In this document: in pieces, positions 27,581 through 37,913 of the stretch | Position numbering within the stretch: the first letter of the stretch is position 1 | How the letters are laid out: each line of letters opens with the position of its first letter | From: Deltaproteobacteria bacterium | GTDB lineage: Bacteria > UBA10199 > SPLOWO2-01-44-7 | Assembly: GCA_023265595.1 (NCBI GenBank) | Contig: JAHFSU010000010.1 | Location: 1 to 56,135 of the forward strand | DNA length: 56,135 bases | Reading direction: 5' to 3' | Notes under the pieces: model-generated | Told to the model about the DNA's origin: nothing | The model's input: the letters and a program-made list of their open reading frames with translations, nothing else | Databases searched by the model: none | Made by a program: the position numbers and the translations under genes

Positions 27581-28327
27581 TTATCTTGAAGTCAATCGGT
27601 GAAATTTTTTTGGAATGCCGAAAAGGTTCATAAAGGCGCTAAAACCTCTCAACCCCAACTCCTTGAGACGCAAGATATAATGATGGGTCTCCTGCAAAAT
27701 CATTTCGGGGCGAATGGAATCGCTTAAACCGGCGATCTCCTCTTTGTTTGGGGAGACCTGCATCCAACGATGGATCATCGGCTCATCCACCTCCATGTGA
27801 AATTGAAGCCCATAGACATTTTCGCCATATCGGAAGGCCTGATTTTCGCAAAAAGGGGAACGAGCTAAATGCATGGCCCCTTTCGGCATTTCAAAGGTAT
27901 CTCCATGCCACTGAAACATCTTTTCCGTCGGGCCAAAATGGGAAAAAATCGGATCGGATCGGCCGGCATCGGTTACTTGCAGATCATACCAACCGATCTC
28001 TTTGGTCGGATTTCGCCCGACTTTCGCACCCAACGCTTTTGCAATCAGTTGGGCCCCGAGACAGATTCCCAAAATGGGGAGATTTTTGGTCAACGCACTT
28101 TGAATCAGTTCTATTTCATGATTCAAATGGGGATGTTTGTCGGTTTCGTCGACGTTCATCGGGCCGCCCAAAATAACAAGCCCATCGTAACCTTCTAAAT
28201 CCTGTTTTTCATTGGGATAGCGCCCAAAGTTGGCGTACTTGATCCGAAAACCGTGATCCTTGATCAAGGGGTTCAGGGTTCCCAATAATTCATGAGCGAC
28301 ATGCTGACAGACAAGAATACGTTTCAT
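27581..28327 (-). CDS. class I glutamine amidotransferase (GMP synthase-like)
   Basis: 248 aa. Nucleophile elbow ILGICLGAQ and the His/Glu pair in GLQFHMEVDE complete a class I GATase triad. Stand-alone proteins of this type transfer or hydrolyse glutamine amide for unassigned acceptors. ATG overlaps the spoVR stop (ATGA), so it is in the prkA-yhbH-spoVR operon. Confidence 0.85.
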   Translation of the reverse strand: MKRILVCQHVAHELLGTLNPLIKDHGFRIKYANFGRYPNEKQDLEGYDGLVILGGPMNVDETDKHPHLNHEIELIQSALTKNLPILGICLGAQLIAKALGAKVGRNPTKEIGWYDLQVTDAGRSDPIFSHFGPTEKMFQWHGDTFEMPKGAMHLARSPFCENQAFRYGENVYGLQFHMEVDEPMIHRWMQVSPNKEEIAGLSDSIRPEMILQETHHYILRLKELGLRGFSAFMNLFGIPKKFHRLTSR

Positions 28328-29796
28328 GGTCTCGCTTCGTGATGCTCCGATCCGTCAAAGGACAAAATTTTGGCGACACCGTCCAAAGTGGTGTCGATAT
28401 GAACCGGCCGTTTCCATATCCGATGGAGGGCTTTCAATGTCTCTTTGGCCCAATCCATCTTGAGATCGATCCCTTCATGGATGTGTTTGAGCATCAATTC
28501 ACCATGGTTTTTATAATTGGCATCGACAACATGGATGATCGGATAGCCAAAGTTGGTCAGCTGAAAAAGGAGCTGCTTTTTGATTTTGTCAAACTCGCGG
28601 CTCGCAATTTCATAACGGTCGGCGCTCACATTGAATGCAAAGACAAATAGTTTGTGTTTGGCGCAAAACTCGGGAGTCAAAAATTCATCGATGAACATCA
28701 CATCGTTGTAGAGTTTGCGCACCTCGAAAATTTTCTGGCGCCCAAGCCCCAGTTTCCGATCCCACTCTTTGCGCACACGCATATCGGTGCATTCATTGTA
28801 TTCCTTTCCAAATTGCCCCTTGTTCCAGCGCTCTTCAATATCCCGAAACAATTCGAGACCGATCTTGTAAGGATTCAGTTGGCCCGGCTGCATCGAAACG
28901 GTGCCGGAATGGTGGTCGGCATAATCGATAAATTCAGAGGGCTTTAGCGCCCGCTCGGTCATGATTTTGCTGTGGTGAAAACAGGCCCAACCTTCGTTCA
29001 ATATTTTCGTCTGCGCCTGTGGGGCAAAATAGTAGGCCTCTTCGCGGACAATGGAAAGCATGTCCCTTTCCCAATGTTCCAACGGCGCCTGTTCGAGCAA
29101 AAAGCCGATCACATCTTTTTGCGGTTTGGCCGGAATTTTGTGGGATAACACCCGCTCTTCTTCCATAGCCTTCTGTTGCGCGTCCAGAAATTCGGGTGGG
29201 TTTACATATTTTTCGAGATACGGCTTTGTTTTGATGCGCGGCACTTCCATGGAAGGCTCGACAATTTCCCTTGCAACGTGCGGCGCAATGAGCAAATTAA
29301 AATCGATCAAATTTTCGATGGAGAGGCAGGCATCGACAAACGATTCGATCGGATCCATCCCATAACGATCGACAAAACGGAGGGCGCGGGTACGGTGGTT
29401 GGCCATTTCATCCATCATTTTCCGGTTGGTGTTTGAAAAATAGACGTTGTTTTTGAAAAAATCGCAGTGGCCGTAAACATGTGCCATCACCATCTTCTGG
29501 TCGACAATATTATTGGAATGCAACAGATAGGCGTAGCAAGGGTCGTTGTTGATCACCATTTCGTAGATTTTGGAAAGCCCATAGGCATACGATTTGGAAA
29601 GCCGCTCGTATTCCATGCCAAACCGCCAATGCGGATAACGATTGGGAAAGCCGCCATAGGAGGCCACCATGTTGATCTGGTTCCAGTCGAGCATTTCAAA
29701 GATCACCTCAAAAAAATCGAGACCGGCCTCTTTCGCATAACCTTTGATTTCTTCCTGAAGCTTCTGCAATTCCGGCGGGAGGGATGTTGATTTCAT
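28324..29796 (-). CDS. SpoVR family protein
   Basis: 490 aa, full family length. Carries conserved SpoVR stretches (EGWACFHHSKIM, NPYKIGLELFRDIEERW, YKNHGELMLKH). SpoVR/YcgB genes sit with yhbH/yeaH and prkA/yeaG in many genomes and act in stress or stationary-phase responses; the biochemical role is unsettled. ATG directly follows the yhbH stop. Confidence 0.92.
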   Translation of the reverse strand: MKSTSLPPELQKLQEEIKGYAKEAGLDFFEVIFEMLDWNQINMVASYGGFPNRYPHWRFGMEYERLSKSYAYGLSKIYEMVINNDPCYAYLLHSNNIVDQKMVMAHVYGHCDFFKNNVYFSNTNRKMMDEMANHRTRALRFVDRYGMDPIESFVDACLSIENLIDFNLLIAPHVAREIVEPSMEVPRIKTKPYLEKYVNPPEFLDAQQKAMEEERVLSHKIPAKPQKDVIGFLLEQAPLEHWERDMLSIVREEAYYFAPQAQTKILNEGWACFHHSKIMTERALKPSEFIDYADHHSGTVSMQPGQLNPYKIGLELFRDIEERWNKGQFGKEYNECTDMRVRKEWDRKLGLGRQKIFEVRKLYNDVMFIDEFLTPEFCAKHKLFVFAFNVSADRYEIASREFDKIKKQLLFQLTNFGYPIIHVVDANYKNHGELMLKHIHEGIDLKMDWAKETLKALHRIWKRPVHIDTTLDGVAKILSFDGSEHHEARP

Positions 29797-32193
29797 CTAT
29801 TTTCCCTTCCCCAAAAATTGTTTGATCGAAGGGACAATCGCATCTTTATTCGGGATCTTCGAGATAACCAGTTTATCATGGGTTGCAAAACGGCCCTGCA
29901 AATCCTTCAAAAATTGACCGCTGCCGTATTCGCTTTCCACCTGACCGTAGCAAAAAATATTGCAGAGCGGAAAAAATTTATCCTCCAGAAGTTTCAGACA
30001 CTCCTCCGTATCGTTGCCCGACCAGTTGTCGCCGTCCGAAAAATGGAACGGGTAGACATTCCATTCGTTAAGATCGTACTGCTCCTCCAACATTTTAAGA
30101 CAGAGTTTGTAGGCCGAAGAAATAATCGTCCCGCCCGATTCGCGCGTGTGAAAAAAGGTTTCCCGATCGACTTCGCGGGCAACGGCATCGTGAATAATAT
30201 AGCGTGTTTGCAGGTTTTGGTATTGCGAACGAAGCCAAGTGTCGATCCAGAAGGTCTCGATCCGCACAATCTCTTTTTGTTCGTTGCCCATGGAATTGTG
30301 GCTTAAAACACCATCCACCAAATAATTATGGTACCCTTCTACTTCAAAATCATAAACCTCTACCTCTTCAACTTTTTTTTCAATAGCACGCACCTGACAT
30401 ATCAATAAAGATTCTTGCCGTGTTCTTAGTAAAACGTTTTTTTGGTTTTCGGCGATGTTCTCCTCAAGCAAATTATTTAAACTACAACGCGTTATGGAGT
30501 TTCTGGCAAGATCATACAGTTTGCCCTCTAATTTTGTTCGTGTTGCATTGTCTTGAAATAACGCTTTGATGTTTTCTGCCGGAATATAACGGCTTCTGGC
30601 GCCATCCCCTTTTGCATTTTCCTGATCCACTAATTTTTCCAATTTTGCTTGTTTAGAGCGGCAGGAAAATCCGATATGTTTGGCGAACAACAAGGCATCT
30701 TTAGCATTCAAAACAAGACGGTAATACTCTCCTTCTTTTATACTTGTTCCTGCAATGCGATGATTCTCCTGCCGGTAAGGGGTAATGCGTGCACGCATGC
30801 CCCAATAAGAAAGCATGAGTTTGATTTGTTTGGCCAACGGCAAACTGGAGGTCAAAAATTCAACAGCATGATCGGCCAATGTCCCCTCTGCATCGAAGAA
30901 ACCTCTCAAAAAGGCGGCTCGCACTTTTGGGGATTGCAAAAAAATGGAGGGTTCCACATAACGTTTGGGCGATTTTTCGAGAAGACTTGGGAACGACTTC
31001 GATAAAAATTCCACAAAAGAAACAGAATTGAAATAAAGACGTTTTCTGTCACTTCTTTTGCGCACCAGTCCTTTCAATCCGAAAGCGGTCGCTGCACAAT
31101 CGGCATAATAATGAAGCCGATTTTCATCTTCATCTGTGATCATCACAAAACGGCTATTTTTCTGTGAATCAAGGGGATCCGTTCTGGTACTCACAAAACC
31201 GTCCCCCAAAATGGCCCCCAACAAATAGGCCTTCGCCTCGTCTAATTTTTCAAGGACATTCCCCTTTTGAGCATCACAACCAAATTGATTGGCTAAAATA
31301 AGCAGGTCACCCTTTCGGATTTCTTCGGCTCTTTTTTCCAATAGGGAATCCTTTTGTTCGTCATAGATAAAATACCTGTGTTTTGGTGTCACCCGCAACG
31401 TGACATGATCTTCGGTTTTGATGAGTAGAGTTTCTGATACTCTATATTTAAATGTTTTGGTGACTTTTGAGTGAACCTTTTTGCGTTGAACAATATCTAC
31501 AGTACAAACCCTATCACCCGTTTGAATATCTTTAATATCTTTATAACTCCCATTTGCCATCTCGACAAAATGTCCTGCTGTATGACATCCCGATACATCT
31601 AATAAAAAGAAGACGACGGCGCGGCTTTGCGGTTTTTTCACCTCTTTCCATGTCCGATAAATGCGGTCCTCCCGAACCGGAACAATTTTCGGATTTTTCG
31701 GATCGTAGGTGCCGGAGAGAATCTGCCGGCGCAATGCCTTTTTGTAGGTCCGTTTGAAATGTCTTAGGGATTCCGGCCCGCTCGGAGAAACGCCGGTGTA
31801 TTTGGTGTGTTGGGTGATAATGTCCTGATCCCCCTTCGGCTCAATTTTAGGAAGTTCCAATTCCTCCCCCAAAATATCGGCAAGCTCCTCAAGGCTGACC
31901 TCCACCTCCATGATATGTTCGCCCGGCATATTGCCGGCCTTCGCGGCCCCTTCTCCCTCTTTTCCCTCAAGAGGCTCTCCGGCCTCCCCTTCCCCTTGGC
32001 CGATACCCCCCTGATTTTTGGGACCAAAAATAAATTTGGGAATTTCAATTTGGGGAAGCGGGATACTGACGAGATCTTCCCCTTTTTTGCCGATCATCTC
32101 GCCGTGCGACATGAACTTCTTGAGCTCCCTCTTGATTTGTCCCCGAAGGATTTGATGAAAACGATTGAGGTCCTTTTCTATTTTTAATGCCAT
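29797..32193 (-). CDS. yhbH: YhbH/YeaH (DUF444) VWA protein interrupted by an intein
   Basis: 798-aa precursor; removing residues 203-633 leaves a 367-aa YhbH, near the family size. The N-extein has the acidic/Gly-rich region and ends LLDVSG. The C-extein resumes SMGNEQKEIV, restoring the MIDAS motif DVSGSMG. Other VWA metal-site elements (SGGTIISSAY, HFSDGDNWSGND) are in the C-extein. YhbH works with the PrkA kinase and SpoVR in stress adaptation. The frame is intact throughout, so the intein looks functional. Gaps of 15 bases to prkA and 0 to spoVR support one operon. Confidence 0.93.
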   Translation of the reverse strand: MALKIEKDLNRFHQILRGQIKRELKKFMSHGEMIGKKGEDLVSIPLPQIEIPKFIFGPKNQGGIGQGEGEAGEPLEGKEGEGAAKAGNMPGEHIMEVEVSLEELADILGEELELPKIEPKGDQDIITQHTKYTGVSPSGPESLRHFKRTYKKALRRQILSGTYDPKNPKIVPVREDRIYRTWKEVKKPQSRAVVFFLLDVSGCHTAGHFVEMANGSYKDIKDIQTGDRVCTVDIVQRKKVHSKVTKTFKYRVSETLLIKTEDHVTLRVTPKHRYFIYDEQKDSLLEKRAEEIRKGDLLILANQFGCDAQKGNVLEKLDEAKAYLLGAILGDGFVSTRTDPLDSQKNSRFVMITDEDENRLHYYADCAATAFGLKGLVRKRSDRKRLYFNSVSFVEFLSKSFPSLLEKSPKRYVEPSIFLQSPKVRAAFLRGFFDAEGTLADHAVEFLTSSLPLAKQIKLMLSYWGMRARITPYRQENHRIAGTSIKEGEYYRLVLNAKDALLFAKHIGFSCRSKQAKLEKLVDQENAKGDGARSRYIPAENIKALFQDNATRTKLEGKLYDLARNSITRCSLNNLLEENIAENQKNVLLRTRQESLLICQVRAIEKKVEEVEVYDFEVEGYHNYLVDGVLSHNSMGNEQKEIVRIETFWIDTWLRSQYQNLQTRYIIHDAVAREVDRETFFHTRESGGTIISSAYKLCLKMLEEQYDLNEWNVYPFHFSDGDNWSGNDTEECLKLLEDKFFPLCNIFCYGQVESEYGSGQFLKDLQGRFATHDKLVISKIPNKDAIVPSIKQFLGKGK
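30295..31587 (-). mobile_element. LAGLIDADG intein in YhbH, 431 aa
   Basis: Starts with Cys203 (CHTAGHFVEMANGSYKD, block A), has block B VTPKH (268-272), two LAGLIDADG motifs (YLLGAILGDG at about 323-332; FLRGFFDAEG at 428-437), block F YDFEVEGYHNYLVDG and ends VLSHN followed by Ser. All residues for class 1 splicing are present (Cys1, TxxH-type block B, His-Asn end, +1 Ser). The +1 Ser is the third MIDAS residue of the host. The endonuclease motifs suggest it can still home. Confidence 0.95.
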
Positions 32194-32208
32194 AGTCCTT
32201 CATTTTAG

Positions 32209-34278
32209 CTAGAGTGGCTTGCGCTCTTTGATATCGCCGCGAGCAAAAATGGAAGCCACATAATGCAGCACATCGGTGGCGCAGGTTTCGCAATAGCCGC
32301 AGTTTTTAATCAGGCGCGATTTCACCACATCGATTTTTTCCTGCGTATCTTTATCGACCACATTGGAAACAAGGCTCGTTAACTTGATGGTATCTTTCTG
32401 GTCTTCAAACAGTTTGAGTTCCAGCGCTTTTTGCAGGCGTTCGTTCGTCTTGTAATCGAAGCGCTTGCCCTCGAGTGACAAGGCCCCGATGTAATTCATG
32501 ATCTCGCGCCGAAAATCATCTTTGCGCGATTCCGGAATCTCAATTTTTTCTTCGATCGAGCGCATCAGACGTTCATCGGGCTCTTCATCGCGGCCGGTGT
32601 AGCGGTTACGCACTTTCTCGCGCTGTGTGTAGGCCTTCACATGATCGATGTAATTGCCGCAAAGTCTCTGAATCGCATCTTCATCGGCAGAAATGGCGCG
32701 TTGCACTTCGTTTTTCACGGTATCATCATATTCCTCTTTCACCAGATTGATCATGTCGCGATATTTTTTCCGTTGTTCCTCGCTCTTCATATGGGGATGA
32801 TGTTTCAAGCCCCCTTCCAGTTCATTCAAAACCATAAAGGGGTTGACACAACTTCCGGCAACATCCGACACCAGCGCATTCGAAATTTTATCCTGAATAT
32901 AGCGGGGGCTCAATCCATCCAACCCTTCGCGGATGGCCTCTTTGCGAAGTTCCTTGACATTGTCTTCAGTAAAACCGGGCATTGTTTTGCCGTCGTAGAG
33001 TTTTAATTTTTGTATGAGGCTCAAATTGGCTTTTTTCGGCTCTTCAAGCCGGGTCAAAATGGCCCACATGGCCGCCGTTTCAATAGTGTGGGGCGCAATA
33101 TGTTTGGCTTTGACTTTGTCGGAGCCATAATCTTTTTCGTAAATTTTTACCTCTTCGTGCAATTTGGTGATGTAGGGGATATCGATTTTGATGGTGCGGT
33201 CGCGCAAGGCCTCCATATATTCATTATTTTGCAATTTCCGGTATTCGGCCTCGTTAGTGTGCCCCAAAATAACTTCATCAATATAAGTATGGGCGAATTT
33301 TTTCGGTTTCACCACATGTTCTTGCGAGGCACCCAAAAGATCGTACAAAAAGGCGACATCCAATTTTAAAACTTCGATGAATTCGACAATGCCACGGTTG
33401 GCAATATTAAACTCACCGTCGAAATTGAATGCCCGCGGATCGGAGTCGGAACCGTATTCGGCAATTTTGCGGTAATTGATATCGCCGGTCAGTTCTGTCG
33501 AATCTTGGTTTTTCTCGTCTTTGGGCTGGAAAGTGCCGATGCCGATACGATCTTTTTCAGACAAGACAATCCGGCGCGCTCGGATGTGATTCATTACTTT
33601 GCTGAAATCCCCTTTGTAAACATTGACGAGCTCGCGGAAAATGAACCGGCATGAGGGGCAAAGCTCATTGGTCACGACAATTTTGTCTTCTTCCGACAAA
33701 TTTGCGTTGATCGTTTGCAAAACCTGCTGTCGCAATTCTTTGGGGAGGAGATTCAACGGCTCTTCATGCATGGGGCAATGGATCTCTTCTTGAGATCCAA
33801 AAATGTTGCGCCCATCTTCCAGCCCTTTTTTAACCCAAGTGAAAGAATAAAGGGCCCCCTCGGGAGTTCTCGAATAGGCCTCAATCCCCTTTTTGAGAAG
33901 GCGGACAATGGTTGATTTGGCACCACCTACGGGCCCATGCAAAAGAATAATTCTTTTTTCGGGGCCGTAACGGCGCGCAGCGGCTTGAAACGTATTAACC
34001 AGTTTCATCAAAGGGAGATCGATGCCAAAGAGGGCATCTTTGCCTTTGTCGATCGGGTCTTCAAAAAATTTATAGTGAACGATTTTCTTTTTATATTCGG
34101 TGTATTCCTCAAACCCATAACTCAAGAGCATGTCGTAGACTCTTTGAAAGGCGGAGCGGGCCACTTTTGGATTTTTTTCGACAATCTGGAGATAATCCAA
34201 AAATCCCCCCTCCCAGATCAAGGATTGGTAGGATTTCGACTCCTGCCAGTCGGCAATAAGACTATTGATTTTAGACAT
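32209..34278 (-). CDS. prkA: PrkA/YeaG serine protein kinase
   Basis: 689 aa, full length. N-terminal AAA-like domain with P-loop [10 protein letters not shown] and the C-terminal PrkA kinase-like domain. First gene of the prkA-yhbH-spoVR operon; YeaG-type proteins take part in nitrogen-starvation and stress responses in enterobacteria. GGGGGG lies 5 bases before ATG 34278. No intein here. Confidence 0.93.
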   Translation of the reverse strand: MSKINSLIADWQESKSYQSLIWEGGFLDYLQIVEKNPKVARSAFQRVYDMLLSYGFEEYTEYKKKIVHYKFFEDPIDKGKDALFGIDLPLMKLVNTFQAAARRYGPEKRIILLHGPVGGAKSTIVRLLKKGIEAYSRTPEGALYSFTWVKKGLEDGRNIFGSQEEIHCPMHEEPLNLLPKELRQQVLQTINANLSEEDKIVVTNELCPSCRFIFRELVNVYKGDFSKVMNHIRARRIVLSEKDRIGIGTFQPKDEKNQDSTELTGDINYRKIAEYGSDSDPRAFNFDGEFNIANRGIVEFIEVLKLDVAFLYDLLGASQEHVVKPKKFAHTYIDEVILGHTNEAEYRKLQNNEYMEALRDRTIKIDIPYITKLHEEVKIYEKDYGSDKVKAKHIAPHTIETAAMWAILTRLEEPKKANLSLIQKLKLYDGKTMPGFTEDNVKELRKEAIREGLDGLSPRYIQDKISNALVSDVAGSCVNPFMVLNELEGGLKHHPHMKSEEQRKKYRDMINLVKEEYDDTVKNEVQRAISADEDAIQRLCGNYIDHVKAYTQREKVRNRYTGRDEEPDERLMRSIEEKIEIPESRKDDFRREIMNYIGALSLEGKRFDYKTNERLQKALELKLFEDQKDTIKLTSLVSNVVDKDTQEKIDVVKSRLIKNCGYCETCATDVLHYVASIFARGDIKERKPL

Positions 34279-34414
34279 TTAGACCCCCCACACAAAAATC
34301 GGGCCCGCCCCCATTTTTAAGCGGATCCGATCTTTTCAAGTGATAGTTTAAGAAAACACCACAATGGAATGGTAACATAGTAACTTTAAGTTATTCAAAG
34401 AGAAAATTATCGGG

Positions 34415-35179
34415 CTATTTTTTTACCGGCATTGACGTCCCCTTTTCCTGTTCTTCTATGGTTCCTCGAATCAATGTTTTAAAAAGCTTATTTCGATTAG
34501 CCTCCCCCAAAAGGGCCCGCATATCATTATATAACGAGGGATCCATAATCAGGGCCCCCAGCGTCCCCTCTCCATTCCGGATTTTACCGCTGATCTCTTT
34601 CATATCGCCACTCGTCGTTTCGATATTAGCGATCGCTTTTTTGAGATTGGCCCGATCGGTTTCATCCAATTTGATTTTTTTCAGCGTATCAGAAATTTCT
34701 TTTGCGGCGTTCTCAATGGCCTGTAATGTTTTGCTTCCCGATTCAGTCAAATTTTGGATATTGGCTATTTCTTCCGTTTCAATGTATTCCCCATTCTCCA
34801 ATGGGGCAAAACCAGCCGAACCGGTCGTGATGAAGATATATTTGTCCCCGAGCAGACCTTGCGTATGAATGCTCGCTTTGGAATCTTTCCGAATACGATC
34901 CCGATACCCTTTCCCTACTTTCATAATGACCTCTAATTTTTGGCTCGTTTTGTCCGCCGGAAAGCGAACGCTATTCACATATCCCGCATTCAAACCGGCA
35001 ATCTGAACAACCGCACCGCTCCTTAAACCGCTGATATCTTCAAAAGGGGCTATCAATGTATAGCGTCGCTCAAAAAGGCTCCTTTCGCGGCCGATCAAAA
35101 AAACGGCCATAAGGGCCAACCCAAGCCCCGCCGTCACAAAAATCCCGACATCCATGATGGTTTTTTTCTTGATTCTCAT
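34415..35179 (-). CDS. mlaD: MlaD/MCE-domain lipid-transport protein
   Basis: 254 aa: N-terminal TM anchor (11-29), MCE domain (IAPFEDISGLRSGAVVQIAGLNAGYV), and a long helical tail that can build the periplasmic lipid channel. Works with MlaE/MlaF to move phospholipids between membranes. Coupled to mlaF by ATGA. Confidence 0.9.
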   Translation of the reverse strand: MRIKKKTIMDVGIFVTAGLGLALMAVFLIGRERSLFERRYTLIAPFEDISGLRSGAVVQIAGLNAGYVNSVRFPADKTSQKLEVIMKVGKGYRDRIRKDSKASIHTQGLLGDKYIFITTGSAGFAPLENGEYIETEEIANIQNLTESGSKTLQAIENAAKEISDTLKKIKLDETDRANLKKAIANIETTSGDMKEISGKIRNGEGTLGALIMDPSLYNDMRALLGEANRNKLFKTLIRGTIEEQEKGTSMPVKK

Positions 35180-35946
35180 CTCGCCTCCATTATTTTCAAA
35201 GGTTCCACCGTCTCCATGCGTCCTTCAATAAAATCCCGAACGGTTTCGTCTTTCGAACTTTTCGCTTCATCGACGGTCCCGACAAAACAGATTTTTCCCT
35301 CTTTAAGCAATGCGAGCCGGTTGCTCACCTGAAAGGCGCTCTCCATATCATGCGTCACAACAATCGAGGTCACCTTGAGCGTTTTTTGCATCTGAAGAAT
35401 AAGCCGATTGATCCGCTGTGTATTAGTCGGATCGAGGCCGGTGGTTGGTTCATCGTACAAAATCACCTTCGGATCGGTCGCAATCGCACGCGCAAGTCCC
35501 ACCCTTTTTTTCATCCCGCCGCTCAGATCGGAAGGGAACATCTCTTCTATTTTCGGCAAACCGACCACCGCCAGTTTTTGTGCCACAATCCGGTCGAGCT
35601 CTTTTTCCGAATAATCAAAATGTTCCCGCAACGGATAGGCGACATTTTCCTGAACCGTCAAGGAATCAAAAAGGGCCGAACCCTGAAACAAGACGCCCAA
35701 TTCTTTTCGCATCGCGATGAGATCCTTTTCTCCCATCGTCGTCACATTTTTACCCTGATAATAAATAGAACCGCTATCGGGAGACAAAACCCCAAGCAAC
35801 AATTTCAGCGTAACACTTTTTCCGGAACCCGATCCGCCGATAATGGTGATCGTCTCCCCCTCTTGAATTTGCAAATCAAGGCCTTTCAAAACAGGGTTGT
35901 CGCCAAATGCGAGAAAAACATTTTTGAATTCAATAATTGGTTTCAT
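35176..35946 (-). CDS. mlaF: MlaF-type ABC transporter ATPase
   Basis: 256 aa. Walker A GGSGSGKS, signature LSGGMKKRVGLARA, Walker B VILYDEPTTGLD, H-loop VVTHDM. The start is ATG 35946, overlapping the mlaE stop (ATGA); longer in-frame starts lie inside mlaE. Energises the MlaEFD lipid transporter at the inner membrane. Confidence 0.93.
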   Translation of the reverse strand: MKPIIEFKNVFLAFGDNPVLKGLDLQIQEGETITIIGGSGSGKSVTLKLLLGVLSPDSGSIYYQGKNVTTMGEKDLIAMRKELGVLFQGSALFDSLTVQENVAYPLREHFDYSEKELDRIVAQKLAVVGLPKIEEMFPSDLSGGMKKRVGLARAIATDPKVILYDEPTTGLDPTNTQRINRLILQMQKTLKVTSIVVTHDMESAFQVSNRLALLKEGKICFVGTVDEAKSSKDETVRDFIEGRMETVEPLKIMEAR

Positions 35947-36695
35947 AAAAGCAGAAACAATTTTGTCAAAAAGAAATCGGTGATAAAAATAGTCAACGAA
36001 CTGTAAACAACGGCCTGCGTGGTGGCTTTGCCGACCCCTTCCGTCCCTCCCGTTGTATTCAAACCCTGATAACAAGCAATGATCGCGATGAAAAAACCGA
36101 AGAAAAAAGTTTTGACCACGCCGACCAAAAAATCCTCCAGGACCACCGTTTTCAAAATTTGATCGAGATAGAAGCGGCCTGTGATGCCGGCCTCGGTCAT
36201 CGTGATCGTCATGCCGCCTAAAATCCCGACGATATCCCCCATCACGGCCAGCAAGGGGGCTGAAATGACACAGGCCAAAACTCTCGGAAGAACCAGTTTG
36301 GTTATGGGAGAGGCCCCCATCGCTTCAATCGCCAAAACCTGTTCGGTCACCACCATCGAACCCAACTCCGCCGTGATGCCGGCCCCGACACGAGCCGCCA
36401 TCATCAATGAACTCAAAACCGGCCCCAATTCACGGACAATCGTAAGCCCGATCACCTGCCCGATATACAGCTTCAATCCAAAACGGCCGAGCCCCACCGA
36501 CAACTGCAAGGCCATCACCATGCCGGTAAAAATCGAAACGAGGGCTACCAAAACGAATGTTTTATTGCCGATCGCTTCAATCTGGTAGATCAATGCGAAA
36601 AAATCGAGACGAGACCGCAGAAATTTGATAACAGTCTGGACGCTTAGAGTTGCCACTCCCCCAACAAATGCAAAAAATGGACTCAAAGCGGTCAT
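35943..36695 (-). CDS. mlaE: MlaE-type ABC transporter permease
   Basis: 250 aa, five or six TM helices, with the family core IVRELGPVLSSLMMAARVGAGITAELGSM in pieces and EAMGASPI. Two bases separate it from the upstream lipoprotein gene, and ATGA joins it to mlaF. Confidence 0.93.
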   Translation of the reverse strand: MTALSPFFAFVGGVATLSVQTVIKFLRSRLDFFALIYQIEAIGNKTFVLVALVSIFTGMVMALQLSVGLGRFGLKLYIGQVIGLTIVRELGPVLSSLMMAARVGAGITAELGSMVVTEQVLAIEAMGASPITKLVLPRVLACVISAPLLAVMGDIVGILGGMTITMTEAGITGRFYLDQILKTVVLEDFLVGVVKTFFFGFFIAIIACYQGLNTTGGTEGVGKATTQAVVYSSLTIFITDFFLTKLFLLL

Positions 36696-36697
36696 TA

Positions 36698-37207
36698 TCA
36701 GTAATCAAATCCTTTCACAAATCCCAAAAACTCCCCTTTTACCGATGCATCATATTCCGGAATAGAAATCGCATAAAAATCGAATTCACAATTATCTTTC
36801 TTGATCACAACGATATTCAATGAAACGGGAACGCCATCCAAAGTTGCCATCGCCTTGGTATAAAGGGCCGCGCGCCCGCTCAACATCCATTGTTCCTCCG
36901 ACATCCTCTGGACATCGGCCATGCCGCTGAAAAGATTGGTCGTCAAAAGTCGGAGCGGCGCATCCTGAAAACCTGCACCGCAAATGGCTTCGGTTGCAAT
37001 TGTCGCCTCCGTCTCACTATTTTTGAAAACAATGCCCGGTTCTTTTTGGAGGCTTTGTTTCCAATCCTTTGAAAGGGCCCCTACTTTGTAATAGTGATTC
37101 CGGTCGAAGTAGACCGTCTGGTTTTTATAGTTCATGGCATGAAAAGACCGTGGAAGGCTCACACATCCGGCAAACAGCAGAAAAAAGACCGGCACAAGAA
37201 TTTTCAA
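36698..37207 (-). CDS. lipoprotein preceding the mlaEFD operon
   Basis: 169 aa. TTG 37207 (MKILVPVFFLLFAGC) follows AAGGGGG at 8 bases and gives a perfect lipoprotein signal with lipidated Cys15; longer starts have no such signal. The mature domain (with TEATIATEAICGAGF) is not assigned. First gene of the mla operon, so a lipid-trafficking accessory role is plausible. No mlaC or mlaA is visible. Confidence 0.7.
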   Translation of the reverse strand: MKILVPVFFLLFAGCVSLPRSFHAMNYKNQTVYFDRNHYYKVGALSKDWKQSLQKEPGIVFKNSETEATIATEAICGAGFQDAPLRLLTTNLFSGMADVQRMSEEQWMLSGRAALYTKAMATLDGVPVSLNIVVIKKDNCEFDFYAISIPEYDASVKGEFLGFVKGFDY

Positions 37208-37265
37208 CGTGTTTCCCCCTTTGCATTTGGGGATAGCAAAATATATAAGAAAACTAAAGGTGAAA

Positions 37266-37913
37266 ATGGGAAAACTTGAGGAAATTCGGCACCGTATAAA
37301 AATGGCCGCGCAAAAGAGCGGAAGGAATCCCGACTCCATCCTTCTTATCGCCGTCTCCAAAGGGCAATCCCCTTCCAAAATGCGGGAAACCGCGTGTCAT
37401 GGCCAGATCGATTTCGGCGAAAATTATGTCCAAGAGATGCAGGCAAAAATGGAAACGCTTAAAAATGAAAAAAGTGTCTGGCATTTCATAGGTCATCTGC
37501 AAACCAATAAGGTTGGAAAAATTATCGATGCGATCGATTGGCTCCACTCGCTGGATTCGCTAAAATTGGCGAAAGCCATCAACCAAAAAAGAAAAACGCC
37601 TTTGCGATGCCTCCTGGAAATTAATTTTGGAAATGAAAAAACCAAAACCGGCATCTCAAAAGAAGAGGCATTGGCATTCATTCCCCGATTAAAAGAGTTT
37701 TCCAATATCGATCTCAAGGGTTTGATGACCATGGCGCCGCGTTCCCATTTTGCAGAATGTATGCTATTGCTTCAGGAGATCAATGAAAGGCATTTGTATC
37801 CCAAACCGCTGACCGAACTCTCGATGGGGATGAGCAGCGACTTTGAAATCGCCATCGAAGTAGGGGCCACCATGGTCCGCATCGGCACGGCGCTTTTTGG
37901 AGAAAGAGGATGA
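37266..37913 (+). CDS. yggS: YggS/PLPBP pyridoxal-phosphate homeostasis protein
   Basis: 215 aa. The PLP lysine lies in LLIAVSKGQS; family motifs FGENYVQEM, WHFIGHLQTNK, LSMGMSSDFEIAIEVGATMV. Binds PLP without known catalysis and keeps B6 pools balanced. AAGG lies 5 bases before ATG 37266. Coupled to proC by ATGA, a common pairing. Confidence 0.92.
   Translation: MGKLEEIRHRIKMAAQKSGRNPDSILLIAVSKGQSPSKMRETACHGQIDFGENYVQEMQAKMETLKNEKSVWHFIGHLQTNKVGKIIDAIDWLHSLDSLKLAKAINQKRKTPLRCLLEINFGNEKTKTGISKEEALAFIPRLKEFSNIDLKGLMTMAPRSHFAECMLLLQEINERHLYPKPLTELSMGMSSDFEIAIEVGATMVRIGTALFGERG

Noticed and set aside
32209-34278. Possible second intein in PrkA
   Set aside because: Length and P-loop are normal for PrkA and no Hint or LAGLIDADG motif is present.
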